64,000 nt of DNA from Euborellia annulipes (taxonomy: Eukaryota > Arthropoda > Insecta > Dermaptera > Anisolabididae). The notes beneath the pieces were generated by a model. It was not told the origin of the DNA. It made no database searches and worked only from the letters and a program-made list of their open reading frames with translations. The position numbers were made by a program, and so were the translations under genes. This document shows positions 1 through 10,896 of the stretch, in pieces (the first letter of the stretch is position 1; every line of letters begins with the position of its first letter). Where the stretch lies: assembly GCA_023213315.1 (NCBI GenBank), contig JAKCPI010004285.1, forward strand, positions 78,606 to 142,605. The letters are read 5' to 3'.

Positions 1-377
1 AAGGGCAAAATGAGAATATACATTTTAAAGAGAATCTAAAAAATAATTGATTTTTGAATTTTAATCAAAATCGTTGGAGCGAATTTTGAAAATCAAAAAA
101 CTAAAAAAGGACTTTAGTAAAGTACTAGTACTCTTTGGCCGATTTTATTCAAAATCTTCGCGTCACGTCTCAGGGGAGTACCTAACTTGAATATAAAATT
201 TCAACCTTATAGCTCAATACTTTAACACAGACAGACCATGTCGCGAAAACCTTTTTTTAGATTCAGGGGACCTCAAAACGTGAAGATCCATCAAAATCTC
301 GACATCGAGTTTTTGACATGAATCCAATACTTTCTCTCTATATATTTTAACATAAATAGGCAAGAGAAAGTAAAAAA
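1..377 (+). mobile_element. T-family element, right part, cut by the window edge
   Basis: This is the right-hand part of the commonest repeat here. It contains the AGTACTAGTACTCTTTGGCC block, the block around GGGGACCTCAAAACGTGAAG, and the end hairpin TACTTTCTCT with AGAGAAAGTA. The same order recurs at 2626-3250, 46645-47267 and, inverted, at 47911-48916. The left part lies outside the window. Confidence 0.8.
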
Positions 378-1467
378 TCAACTATCTCCTATTAATTTCT
401 TCATTTTCTTTTAATGCATAGATGGGTGCACTCTTAGTGGTAATTAATTCTTTTAACGTTTCATCTCTCAAAGTTCCTTGGCCCTTTGTCTTTAATAATA
501 ATTCATTTTATTAAAATTTGCATATAAATAATTTTAATGTCATATACTGTTTATTTTTAATCACAGTAAAATAAATCTCTACTCTCCCAGTTGAAAACAA
601 TCTTCAAATTCGCGCAGGTTCGAAAATTAAACAAATGATCGTACATTAATTCACAAAAACAGTCGCAAACACATCTACATAAAATAAGCCTTGAGCTATT
701 TTATACTTGTCAAGTGAATTGTAAAGATAAAGGTGATTGCCCAGGCAGAGAGAGAGCTTCGCTAAAAATTTATTATGAATAGCCTAGTCGTTGGGTTATT
801 ATTATTTCGATTTAATTCAGGGAATGAACAAGTGGAGGAAAACGAATTGTAACAGGAGGACAATGCGATGATATCTCCAACGGAGTCCAACAGTAAAACC
901 CACGAAAAATGTCGCTGCTAAACACTCTCTGGATTTATTTTCACTAAGTTGTCAGCACAAAAGGAAATGTTGGCTGTCCTGAAGAGGCGAAAAAGCCCCT
1001 TTAGTTTTAGTCGGTGTTGCTGCCGCTATCGCTGATGGGGCGACAATGGCTCCGGGGCAAGAAAAGACGCCGGCTGGCTGTTTTATGCGGGGTGGGGGCG
1101 GGGGCGGGGGCGGGGGGGATCCACTCCCATTGTTGTTATTCTGTTTTCATTTACTTGCAACTTTTAGTTGCTGCTTGCTTGCTTGCTTGTTATACGCGCA
1201 GGATAGTCGCAAGCCGGCGAATAAAATGTGCCCTCATATAATGACGATGATTAACCGAGTCAGGGATCTCGAGTTAACGTTTTGTGTGTGGCGGGCGAAA
1301 AGACGTAAAATTCTAGCACAACCATCTATGTTGTTATTTTCTACATATAGAAAGGCTTGGCGCTTGTTTGTTGCCTTTGCTTAAAAAGATCTGATAAATT
1401 ATCAAAGGGATTAATTAACAACACATACAAGATTAAAGAAATTGCATTTTGTCAAATAACATACTCA
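378..1467. other. Mostly unique AT-rich DNA with a GC-rich patch
   Basis: No gene is recognised. A patch at about 1010-1240 is GC-rich and holds a G5C-type short tandem repeat at 1091-1118. Two overlapping open frames there (75 and 112 codons) are rich in Gly, Cys and Leu because of the repeat and look like composition artefacts. Confidence 0.5.
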
Positions 1468-1530
1468 ATATGAAATAAATAGAAGACGGAGTCTAAATGG
1501 CCTCCGATGCCGAAAAAGACCTTTAAAAGA
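1468..1530 (+). mobile_element. SINE-B 3' fragment
   Basis: It holds the SINE-B tail: an AAATAAATAG block, GTCTAAATGGCCTCCGATGC, then a CCGAAAAAGACC terminus. It matches the tails at 37370-37400, 42460-42490 and 63510-63550. The tRNA-like head is absent. Confidence 0.7.
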
Positions 1531-2625
1531 GAGAAAGAGATTTCTCTAGAGCTGGGGGAGGGGAAGGCATGGCCTCCGCCCGCGCTGGAGCCCTGTAACG
1601 CTATTTTGTTATGTTACGTGACGAATTCTGCCAATTCACTCTACAGTAAGCCGCGTAAAAAAACTTAGTTCCAAAAAAAAAAAAAATAGTCAATATTTAA
1701 TAGGTCTACATATTTCGACACTCGTGAGTTATCCTTAAAATACGTATTAAGTGTAAATTTTTAATTAATAAATATCTTGAAACTATTAACCGAGTTCAAT
1801 CTACAAGGTCAAATGGTAGGTAGGTTTTCAATTTTTTTAATAAAATTTCTTTAAAATTTTACTAACAGAGTGTTTTATATAAAGCTTTTGTGGTTTGAAA
1901 TATTATTATTAGGAGAATTTTTAATTATAGACCACATATTTGTATTAAATAGAGTGTTTTATTTATTTTTATTAGGTAGACATTGCGTGCCTTAGCTAAT
2001 TTCATCCACGAGTGCAGAGAAAATACCATCTGACCTTGAAGATTGGAAGGATAGTGTATTATTTGATATTATTTGTATTGTGCTTGTTTGGACTTAGCCA
2101 ACGAGGACCGGAGCGTAATTAAATATATTTATTTTATTTATTTATTTCTAATTTTAATTTACAAAATGTTTAGGGTTGAATTTTCAGTCATTTACGTTAA
2201 ACTTAAGATCTTTAAATTGATATTTTCTAATTTTTAAGCAAAATTATTCCCATTTCATTGATGGCCAATAAAAATATAGCCAGAATATTAAGTAATCTTA
2301 TTTTAGTATTTTATTTATTTAAATAATGTATTTGGTAATTAGTACATATACATACATGGAGAGAGAGGGCTTAGATTACATTTCATTTCAGATAACAAAA
2401 ATAAACTAAAATCAACACATTTGTGTTCAGCGAAAAATGATACGCCTCATTTTATTCAAGAAAAAAAAAACACTTGCTCCGGAGTTCCACTCCCTCCTGA
2501 AAAAAAAAAAAAAAAAATTATTTATAAATATCCACATCTTGATTGGCTCAGAAGGTGAGGTTTTAGAAAAACAAATTGAGCTTCTTATAATTTTATTATA
2601 AATTTATATCAAAATTGAAAAATAT
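1531..2625. other. AT-rich intergenic DNA
   Basis: I see only homopolymer runs and short AT-rich repeats, with no feature I can name. Confidence 0.4.
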
Positions 2626-3250
2626 GAAGTGACTGGTCGCACAGCACACCACTTTCTCTTCCTTCTGTAATCGAAAGTTGTGTTCTGTGCTTGTCATACC
2701 AGATTTTTTGTGTCGAGATGTATTTAGTTTCCACCGGTATACATTTATTAGAATTCAAGATGTAGGAAAATATTTATATTTTGTTACCATGGCAATCATT
2801 TCTCCTAACTTTCCTATGAAGTACAAGAGTAAAGTGGGCTTCAAACAATTTTGAGAGCAAAATGAGAAAAATATACATTTTAAAGAGAATTTAAAAAATA
2901 ATTGATTTTTGAATTTTAATTAAAATCTTGAAGCGAATATTGAAAAAAAAAAACTGAAAAACGGCATCAGTAAAGTACTAGTACTCTTTGGCCGATTTTG
3001 TTTAAAAGCTTTGTGTCACGTCCCAGGGGGGTGCCTAACTTAAATATAAAATTTCAGCATCATAGCTTAATTCCTTCAAGCTTAAAATCGAACACAGACC
3101 GACCATGTCACGAAAACCACTTTTTTGGACTCAGGGGACCTCAAAACGTGAATATCCATCAAAATCTCGACATTCAATTTTTGACATGAATCCAATACTT
3201 TCTCTCTCTATATATATAAACATATATAGAGGTAATAGAAAGTAAAAAAT
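2626..3250 (+). mobile_element. T-family element, near full length
   Basis: It starts in the left hairpin (GTGACTGGTCGCACAGCACA, then GTTGTGTTCTGTGCTTGTCA). It continues through the TTGTTACCATGGCAA block, the AGTACTAGTACTC block and the CTCAAAACGTG block, and ends in the TTTCTCTC/GAAAGTA hairpin. It has no coding capacity. Confidence 0.85.
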
Positions 3251-3637
3251 AATACATTTCCGTAACAGGTTATAAAATAAATTTTTCGTTATTAATCTAG
3301 CCTACATGAAATATTTTTTAATTTAAAGGGTTTATTCTTTAATCTCTCATTTGGAAAGATTGTGAAAATTAGTCAATCTGTATTAATGAGTCTAGAGCAA
3401 AGGGTGAAGGGTGCAAACTTTAAAAATGAATATGTTGCTTGCCAGCGTACTTTTAATAGCCAATCAGGCTAGAAATTAAAATATCATCAAAAATAACTTA
3501 ATGATTATCTTAATGACCAAAGAAATAAATGAAATGAATGTCTTTTTATTTAAAATAAAATAAATCAATCTTGTAATGTAGAGATGGAGATATGAGCCAA
3601 ATTGGAATGACCTGGTTCAATAAAACACTCAGAATAA

Positions 3638-3672
3638 GACGTTTCGGCCTGAATTTATTTGGCCATCTTCAG
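3638..3672 (-). ncRNA. Hammerhead-like ribozyme core
   Basis: Read on the minus strand: box CTGAAGA, one extra base, stem GGCC with GGCC, box GAAAC, then GTC. It mirrors the plus-strand core at 3914-3948 in the same foldback. Stem III is absent or minimal, as in hammerhead variants described from Penelope-like elements that act as dimers. Confidence 0.55.
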
Positions 3673-3913
3673 TTATTGGAAATAACATACACACAATGCA
3701 AGTGCACATGTGATTGGACCAGGATTTGTCAACAATAAAATTTATTTGCTCCATACAAAATTATATGCCTCCTGTGCCAAGATCAGAGATAAAAATGATA
3801 AAATGATGTTTGATCTTGGCACAGGAGGCATAATTAATTTTGTATGAAGCAAATAAAATTTATTGTTGACAAATGCACTTATGGACTTGCATTATATGTG
3901 TAATTTCCAATAA

Positions 3914-3948
3914 CTGAAGATGGCCAAATAAATTCAGGTCGAAACGTC
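3914..3948 (+). ncRNA. Hammerhead-like ribozyme core
   Basis: Box CTGAAGA is followed by one base, stem GGCC pairing with GGUC, box GAAAC and cleavage triplet GUC. Flanking AAUAA and UUGUU can form a 5-bp stem I. The extra base between CTGAAGA and stem II recurs in every other copy here. Confidence 0.6.
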
Positions 3949-4378
3949 TTGTTCTGGAAGTTTTATTGAACCTCGAGCATTCCAATTTAGCTGATATCTC
4001 CATCCCTTCATTAAAATCACATCACAGGCCCAACTTCAAAAGGAATTATTATAAATCAATCAATATTTGTATTTTCGATTCATGTATATATTTAGTAAAA
4101 ATAAAAAATTATTTCTAGATATTATAAATTGACTAATTTACTAAAAACTTGTAAAACTAAATAACTCTTTGAGATCTGAAGAAGTGCGCTTTGAGTGGTA
4201 ACAGATAATAAAATTTACTTACTGCATCATACAAATTTTTTTATTTTTATTTGGATTGTTAAAATAAAATATAGGGTAAGAGAAAGTAAAATTAGTACTA
4301 CTTTTAAAAAGGTTTTCGAATTATCATTGTAAATGTATCAAGAAGATGTGTATGACTGTAGAGTAGAGCAGTGCAATG

Positions 4379-4583
4379 AAGAAAGAAAACGCAGCCATCG
4401 AAATTGCTTTTTTAAATCAGTTCACGGTAAGGTTTCATTTTCAGTTTTGTTCCATCTTCAAAGAGGGATTTATGCACTCCTTTATGGCACAGCTCCAGCT
4501 CTGAAGATGATTCAGATCTGGGGACGAAACGTTAACCGTGAGCTGATTTAATAAAGAAGTTTCACTTCTTGTTTTCTTTCTTC
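4379..4583. mobile_element. Small inverted-repeat unit with one hammerhead-like core
   Basis: Outer arms GAAGAAAGAAAAC (4379) and GTTTTCTTTCTTC (4571), and inner arms near 4416 and 4532 (CAGTTCACGGTAA against TTAACCGTGAGCTG), bracket a core at 4501-4533. Confidence 0.5.
4501..4533 (+). ncRNA. Hammerhead-like ribozyme core
   Basis: Box CTGAAGA, a T, a short weak stem region, then CGAAAC and GTT. Stem II is less convincing than at 52880-52911, so the copy may be decayed. Confidence 0.4.
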
Positions 4584-4585
4584 TT

Positions 4586-4614
4586 CTTATTATTATTATT
4601 ATTATTATTATTAT
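4586..4614. repeat. (TTA)n microsatellite
   Basis: About nine uninterrupted TTA/ATT units directly follow the foldback unit that ends at 4583. Confidence 0.9.
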
Positions 4615-4884
4615 TTGAAATTCCTATCGGGATCCCCGTTTATTTGCCCGAGGTGCTTACGTGCTCGAAGACACACACCTCAAATTCAACCGGCCTCTGG
4701 CCGTAGCCATCTACCGGCACCCCGTGAAGTTACATCTCTAACTCCTCCTGTTTTCGTCTCTAGCTAGTGAACTAATCCTTATTTCTGGTTCCAACCGGCT
4801 CCTTATATCCAAACTCTTCTATGCTAGGGAGGATGTCCTAATTTTCTTTCTTAATTTGCAAATATCAATGGAAAGTTTTTACAT

Positions 4885-5140
4885 GGAGCTAGTCTAGCTC
4901 TTTTGAAGCTACAACTCCCTATAATTAAGTTTTTATAAATTCCATAAAGAAGAAGAAATTTAATATCTAATATTTAATATCGCTTAATTCTCAAAACGAT
5001 AAATTTGCTATTTTTTTTCTTTTATTTATTTTATTTTCGCATAATTTTGAAAATATTGTGCTCGGTACCTGGCCTAATTTAAATAATTTCATCTTGACAA
5101 AAAATTAATTTATATAAATGTGAAAGAAATCCAGATGATG
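4885..5140 (+). repeat. Repeat H, copy 1
   Basis: This stretch is present in reverse complement at about 9130-9665. Shared blocks include TTTTGAAGCTACAACTC, CTCAAAACGATAAATTTGCT and GTACCTGGCC. The second copy carries an insertion. The family is not identified. Confidence 0.7.
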
Positions 5141-5162
5141 CCTTTAATCCCGAGTCGAAATC

Positions 5163-5520
5163 GAACGCCTGGTTTGAGCCTTTTAGTCCTGAATTCCCTT
5201 GTTATTTGATGGGATGTTATTTATTTACAATTTTGTGAAAGCCTACTGATTCTACCAGGAGAATTAGAAGATTCAAACCAGTACTTGAACGCCTGGTTTG
5301 AACCTTTTAGTCCTCAATTCCTTTGTTATTTGATAGGATTAAAATTTGGTTAAAGCCTACTAAACCTACCAGGAGAATTAGAAGGTTTAAACCAGTACTT
5401 GAACGCCTGGCTTGAACCTTGCAGTCTTCAATTGAGGACTAAAAGGTTCAAGCCAGGCGTTCGATTTTGACTCGGGAAGTACTGGTTTGAATCTTCTAAT
5501 CCTCTCGGGTAAAAATCAAA
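5163..5520. repeat. Tandem 114-124 bp repeats with terminal inversion
   Basis: Three direct units begin with GAACGCCTGG. The third runs into a near-palindrome centred on CAATTG (5429-5434), after which the sequence continues as the reverse complement. Confidence 0.8.
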
Positions 5521-5539
5521 AACAGTGCGATCTCAGCGC

Positions 5540-6200
5540 CAAAGCTTTAGTAGATGACCACCTTTCTTTTCTTTCATTCCTTGGATATTTGGATTTATTA
5601 TCGATAAAAAAGAAGTAAGTTTTAAGTTTTATTTTCATTTTTTTCATTAATTTTCTTTATTATTATTAATTATTTTTATTTATTTAAGGGTCAACGTTAT
5701 AAAAACAAGCCAAAACAAAATGATAAGGTTAGCTGTTATTTTTATTTTTATTTTTTTTATATTGATGTAATCTTATATTCTATTTAATTTTTTCAATTAT
5801 ATTCATTATAAATTTTAGTTGTAAAAACACATTGGCCTGAAGAAGCCACTTTAATTTTAATAAATGAATACAAGGAACATTGGCCATTCATGTCATTTTG
5901 AAAGGTAAGAAGACAAATTAAAAAAGATTATAAATTTATAAAATTAATTTATAGATCTATATTTTTCACATTTCCAGAGAACTAAATGAAGTTCTTACTG
6001 AAAAGAAAAATATTTTTCCACATGTGATAGCTGATGGTATAGGCCTACATATACAGTCAAGATAAAAATTAATGTGATTTATTTTAGAGATGGAAACTTA
6101 TTTTTACATCCATATTTTCTTTAAAACAATTTCAGTAATGAATCTCCAGAAATATTGAAATCGACACGAAGAGCATTTGGAATTTTTAAAATTTTTTAAA
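5540..6200 (+). pseudogene. Decayed multi-exon frame with a Myb/SANT-like stretch
   Basis: Several exon-like blocks are bounded by AG and GT: one ending at 5614 before GTAAGT, then 5689-5727, 5819-5904 and 5978-6036, and a last block from 6136 that runs to a stop near 6199. The block at 5819 encodes HWPEEATLILINEYKEHW, which resembles the first helix of Myb/SANT-like (MADF-type) DNA-binding domains: a Trp, acidic residues, then a Leu/Ile-rich helix. The next block reads ELNEVLTEKKNIFP in a frame that does not join without a shift, and an in-frame stop lies just before the first donor. Such proteins are encoded by some PIF/Harbinger-type transposons and by host genes. The family call is inference; exon edges are by eye. 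It could instead be chance open DNA. Confidence 0.35.
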
Positions 6201-6310
6201 TATATGTTATCTTATTCTCAAATTAAAGAAAATTGATATTTAAACAAAAAATATTTTATTTAAAGATAAATTTGATTTTCCTTTTATTTAAGAATTTAAT
6301 TGTAGCGAAA

Positions 6311-6424
6311 TGAAGAGCAAAACGTGAAGATCCATCAAAATCTCAACATCGAATTTTTGACATGAATCCAATACTTTCTCTCTATATATAGTAACATATA
6401 TAGATGTAAGTGAAAGTAAAAAAT
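6311..6424 (+). mobile_element. T-family right-end fragment
   Basis: Only the right end remains: AAAACGTGAAGATCCATCAA, TTGACATGAATCC, then the TACTTTCTCTC/GTGAAAGTA hairpin. It lies inside candidate element I. Confidence 0.8.
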
Positions 6425-6452
6425 TTCGAATGTGGAGTGCCAAGTTGTATAA

Positions 6453-6650
6453 ATTAGCAAAGAGGTATGCTTGTTTTTTGGCAATGAGAAAAATAACTTT
6501 TAGAGTGTTTTCTTCAAATATTTTGATGGCATTTAATAGGATTTCTTCATCAGCGGTGAAGTGCTATTAAATGTCTTCGAAATATTTGAAGAAAACACTC
6601 TAAAAGTTATTTTTCTCATTGCCAAAAAACAAGCATACGTCTTTGCTAAT
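6453..6650. repeat. 198-bp foldback
   Basis: ATTAGCAAAGAGGTATGCTT and the following bases are repeated in reverse complement up to 6650, giving arms of about 90 bp around a short centre near 6550. The minus strand of the centre contains CTGATGAAG, which hints at a decayed hammerhead core, but no GAAACGTC box follows. Confidence 0.8.
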
Positions 6651-7302
6651 CTAACAAAATTATCAGAACTTTTTTGTCACTCTGTATATATGTATATAAA
6701 CAAATTTTAAATGAGAATTAATAGGCCTAAACTAGGATTCCAGCATTCAGTACTGCTGGTCGTAATAGTAGATCTGGTAGACTTAAACTAGTATTTCGAA
6801 TACCTGGTCTGAGTCTAAACATGTCAAAAAGGGACATAAGTAGACTTGTTAGAACCAAACCAGACTATCAAATTTCCATAGAAACCATGCTTTCAAATCC
6901 TAGTTTGATTTTGTTAAGTCTACTTAGACAACAATTAGATTCTGAGGTTTTGTAGGTTCAAACCAGGCGTTCGATTTCGACTCGGGATGGGTAAGAAAAA
7001 GCAAAAAATTCCTCCGAATTTCGAATACTTTGACGATTGTAATAATTTCTTTAATTATAGAGAAAGTAAAATCAATCGCAATTCATCAGTTGAAATTTCA
7101 CCTTGAAGTCCTTTGAGTGTTAAAATCTATTTGTAGTAGGCCTAATGCATTCTCAATCATAGGAACCCAATCGGAATGTGAAAGTTTAAACTACCCTCAA
7201 TAAGGCCCTTTAAGCAGGAAGAGCCCTTTAAAAAGGAAAATTTGTATTTAAAAAATAATCTATTGTAGAATTTAATTGAAAAATTCTAGAATCAGTTTAG
7301 CC

Positions 7303-7725
7303 TCAGTTACCGAAAAGAACTTTCATTTTGAAGAGACAACGTCTTACAAATCATGTGTCTATAGTGGCCTGTTAGGGAGGCATTCACGGAAAAGTTTGGT
7401 GGCTTGAATATCTCCTGTCTTAAGAGGTATAATTATGGGGAATATACGGTTAGAAAGAATGATTTTTCAGCTAAAGATTTCACCTGTTATTTTTTTTCTA
7501 TCATTTCATTTTACCGCGCTGCGGTAATTTCCAATTTGAAAGTTTAAACCCCTGTAGATTCCGAACGGCTAATCAGATCAGACTAAATCTGATGTCATTT
7601 TGTGAAGAAAGAAAACCTCTAATAGAATAAATAAAAAAATCACGAGTAATTAACTCCAAAATTAGTTTTTTTTCTCGAAAAACCTCATTTTTAAGCAAAA
7701 ATCGCTCTTAATGTATAAAAGTTTG
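7303..7725 (+). repeat. Repeat G, copy 1
   Basis: It shares long blocks with 35134-36010: CGTCTTACAAATCATGTGTC, ACCGCGCTGCGGTAA and GAACGGCTAATCAGATC, plus a GAGTAATTAACTCCAAAATT block. There is no recognisable coding content. Confidence 0.8.
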
Positions 7726-8481
7726 GCCACACCTGTCATATATTGTTACTATGAAAATGTATGAACATAAGAACAAAGTACGATTAAAAAAATCAAACAG
7801 TACTTTCTCTCTATATATTTTAATATAGGTAAGAGAAAGTAAAAATAGTTTGAAGTCAAGCAAAAGACGTTGACAAAGCCACCGGCTGTGTAAAAGACAC
7901 AGCCAACACCAAATTTTTTTTTATATCCATTTATTTAGGTTTAAAAATCATGATGAGAGAGAAACCTCCATGTAAATAAACTTCAGATTCAATCACGGGA
8001 TGAGAGAATTAAAATTTTCTCTTTTTTTGATTGTTCCGGCGGCATATAATATTCATTCAGATTATTTTAGAAGAAATAATTTGTATTCAAATAAGTATCT
8101 ATAATTTCAAAAATACGGAAGTGAATAAATAAATAAATGAGCGAGCATTCACTTCCTGAATCAGAGCCTAATAAAGGAAAATGTTATTAAAGGAATCTCT
8201 TTCTGAACATTGATTTAATTATTAAATAAATAACTAAATAAGTAAATAGATAAATCTCAAGGCGTCTCCAAAATTGAAAAGCAGCGCCTGTTATCAGAAA
8301 ATAGACCCTAAAGGGCTGACTGGCCGGCCATTGCAATCTCTCTCTCTCTCTCCTCACAGCTGACACTGAATATTTCAAACACCAAGTATCGGATCTTAAG
8401 TGACTATTCTCGTCACACTCAAACAAATTAACAAACAATTTTTTGGAAACACTATTATTACATTGCACAATTTAAGCCTTT
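7726..8481. other. Unassigned AT-rich DNA with a T-family end hairpin
   Basis: A lone T-family end hairpin (TACTTTCTCTC...GTAAGAGAAAGTA) sits at 7800-7843. A CT-rich run lies near 8337-8352. I recognise nothing else. Confidence 0.5.
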
Positions 8482-8991
8482 CTCATTTTTTTTAGATCCT
8501 CTTTAAAATGTATATTCTCATTTTGCCTTGAAAATTGTTTGGAGCTCACTTGACTCTTGTATTTCAGATTTTTCAAATTCATTTTCCGGCTCTTTCTTCC
8601 ATAGAGACAATGTTAAATCGCCATATAGGGATTTGCATGTTAATTTCGATTCAATTTACACATTTTTAAAAAATTTTCCAATTCTTATGAAATTTTGTAT
8701 TTATTTAGGATTCTCTATTATATATAAAATATCCAAATATGAGATTAAAATTTTGAAAAATAACCAGAGTTTATTTCAAGCAATCAACATTTAAAATACA
8801 CAGAGCCTATGGAAATTTTGAAGCAATTGACTTTTTTACTTTTTACTTATGAAATGCAAGTGGTCAAATTAACTAACATGCTATGGAAAACTAAATATAT
8901 ATATCCACACAAAAAATCTGGTGTGACCAGCACGGTGCACAACTTTCCATTTCCGAAGATACGGTAGATTAAGTCATACCAGATTTTTGTT
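8482..8991 (-). mobile_element. T-family element, left part, inverted
   Basis: It contains AAAATGTATATTCTCATTTT, the GCCATATAGGGATTTGCATG block and TATCCAAATATGAGATTAAA, then the left hairpin ATCTGGTGTGACCAGCACGG. It matches 40925-41222 and 48280-48916. Confidence 0.85.
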
Positions 8992-9129
8992 TTTATTCAT
9001 CTAAAAAATTTTTTGAGGTCATCAGTTATAAGAAATTAGTTGATTATAAAAAAAAATCACTATACTTTGAGAGAAATAATGGCAAGCAATTTTTTTTTTT
9101 TTAATTCTATAATACTATTGGAAAATAAA

Positions 9130-9665
9130 TTGTCTTTCAGTCATCTGGATTTCTTTCACATTTAAATAAATTAATTCTTGGTCAGATGAAATTTTTATTT
9201 AAACTAGGCCAGGTACCGAGGACAATATTTTCAAAATTATGCAAAAATAAAATAAATAAATAAAAATAATAAATCATTATCTTATAGACTCTTACGTAAC
9301 ATTGACACTCGCCTGATCTTATAAAAAAATATACAACAAATACAAATTCGTGCCGAAACAACAATGAAACTTTATGCCTAATTAATTTATAAGCCAACGA
9401 GGACTGAAAATTGACAAATAAAATTTTGTCCAAAACGGCATTTGGCATCCAAAGGCTCTCTTCATTTGCTGCACCTGTACTTATTCTTTTCCATTCCATA
9501 ACATCAACAGCAACTTTTCTTCGATTTAAAATAAATAAAAAAAAAAAAAAAAATAGCAAATTTATCGTTTTGAGAATTAAGCGATAGTATATTAAATTTC
9601 TTCCTCTTTATAGAGTTTATAAAAACTTAATTATAGCGAGTTGTAGCTTCAAAAGAGCTAAAGTA
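9130..9665 (-). repeat. Repeat H, copy 2, with an insertion
   Basis: This is the reverse complement of 4885-5140, split near 9263-9535 by a segment related to the hammerhead-bearing repeat at 13310-13520 (shared AAATAAAATTTTGTCC, ATTTGCTGCACCTGTACTT and CAACAGCAACTTTTCTTC). The hammerhead boxes in the insert are degenerate (CTGAAAA, CAAAACGG). Confidence 0.65.
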
Positions 9666-10287
9666 AATAAGTAATACATTTTTTCTAAGGTTCAGAGACG
9701 CTTTATTTCTTTGGTCTCCATTTGCGAAAAATTCTCTCTGTGAATGCTGATGTGCCAGGAAAATGAAATTACTTTATACAAATTTGAAAAATTATCATCT
9801 GTCTTATTAAATCCTTGCTGCTATTTTTGTGCAGTAGAAAATTCCATTTTACGCAAAAATGCTTTTTTGAATCCCAGAAAAATCAAATTATCCGAAATAA
9901 AGTATTAAGGTTATGAAGAAGAAACAACCAGCGACTGTTTTCCACGGGTTAGGCCTACCGAAATATTTGCAAATAAGTAGATTATTTTATTAATAGTTGA
10001 TTTTGAAATTGTGGCTGTGATGTGATTACAGTGGAGAATTGGAGGTATCAGCCCAATTTGGCTGATACCTCCAATTCTCCACTGTAATAGATTATTTTGA
10101 CGTGGAAAGCAGTCGCTGGTTGTTTCTTCTCCATAACCTTAATTCAATCGTCCCAGCATACGTGATTTCTTTTACTTTAAAATAAAGTATTTTTGCTTAC
10201 TTTTTTGTTCTCGTAAAGTATAGAGTATAAATACCCAAAATAACGTACAATACTTTAATAAAAATCACGGGTGCCAACCTTAATTAT
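9664..10287 (+). mobile_element. hAT-like element, 5'-truncated relative of 19490-20034
   Basis: It shares CTCTCTGTGAATGCTGATGT, TACTTTATACAAATTTGAAA and the end AATACC...ATAACGTACAA...ACGGGTGCCAACC with the intact copy at 19490-20034. The left terminus is missing or degraded. A foldback at 9905-10140 is inserted in it. Confidence 0.65.
9905..10140. repeat. Nested foldback with perfect inner arms
   Basis: The outer arms (AAGGTTATGAAGAAGAAACA near 9909 and its complement ending near 10140) are about 42 bp. Inside, 10025-10053 and 10060-10088 are a perfect 29-bp inverted repeat around a 6-base loop. The inner arm resembles the outer ends of the hammerhead foldback at 3571-4050 (GGAGATAT...AGCCAAATTGG). 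Confidence 0.85.
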
Positions 10288-10896
10288 AGCTAACTTTAAT
10301 CAACCTCAAAGATTTTCTTCTTTATTAAAACGAAAAAATAAATAAATAAATGATGAATATGTTAAATTCTAATTAATTAATTGATAGTTTTATGGGATTG
10401 ATATTATGTTAATGAAATATATAAGTGAATTTAACTATAGTTATTATATCATCTGGATTAGTTGAGAGCAATCTCTATCTGTTCATAAATCGAATCCACT
10501 CCTAAAAGCTTTTGATTTGGTTCAAGAGAAATGTTTGATAATATTATGAAGAGAATTTGATTTATTATCAGTCTGTGTTGATTTAGTCTGATTATTTGAA
10601 ATAAATAAATATTTTTATTTTAATGCGATTTTAAAATTTGTGTTGTGAATATTTTAACCCTCATGCAAACAATGGGGATATTTATATCGCCATAATCTCA
10701 TGAGTTTGTGTGCAATTTCATTTCCATTTATAAATATCAACTCAAAGACATCCACTAAATAATATTTATTTTAAATATTTTCTTGGAATTTCAATTTTAT
10801 TTATTTTCTACCTGTAAATTCGCGTTTCACCTACAGTATATTTTAGTACAAATAATTTATCTCGTCCTACTGACCACATAAAAAATTAAAGTATAT
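10288..10896. other. AT-rich DNA, nothing recognised
   Basis: No repeat shared with the rest of the window and no open frame of note. Confidence 0.4.

Larger units (their letters stand above)
3560..4061. mobile_element. Foldback element with paired hammerhead-like cores
   Basis: A long inverted repeat is centred near 3800; the arms share the GATCTTGGCACAGGAGGCAT block in opposite orientation. A hammerhead-like core sits in each arm, at 3638-3672 minus and 3914-3948 plus. ATAAATCAATC at 3560-3570 and 4051-4061 is a plausible target duplication, which would make the inserted unit 3571-4050. Confidence 0.7.
5149..6988. mobile_element. Element I: candidate 1.8-kb terminal-inverted-repeat element
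   Basis: The left end (CCCGAGTCGAAATCGAACGC, from 5149) is repeated in reverse complement at 6956-6988. The left side holds tandem copies of a 114-124 bp unit starting GAACGCCTGG at 5163, 5287 and 5401, then an inverted copy centred near 5431. The interior holds exon-like blocks at 5540-6200, a T-family fragment and a small foldback. No clear target duplication was seen, so the outer pair could also be two separate copies of a short element. Confidence 0.45.

Noticed and set aside
5149..5520. CRISPR-like array of GAACGCCTGG repeats
   Set aside because: The units are more than 110 bp, partly inverted, with no spacer structure, and the genome is eukaryotic.
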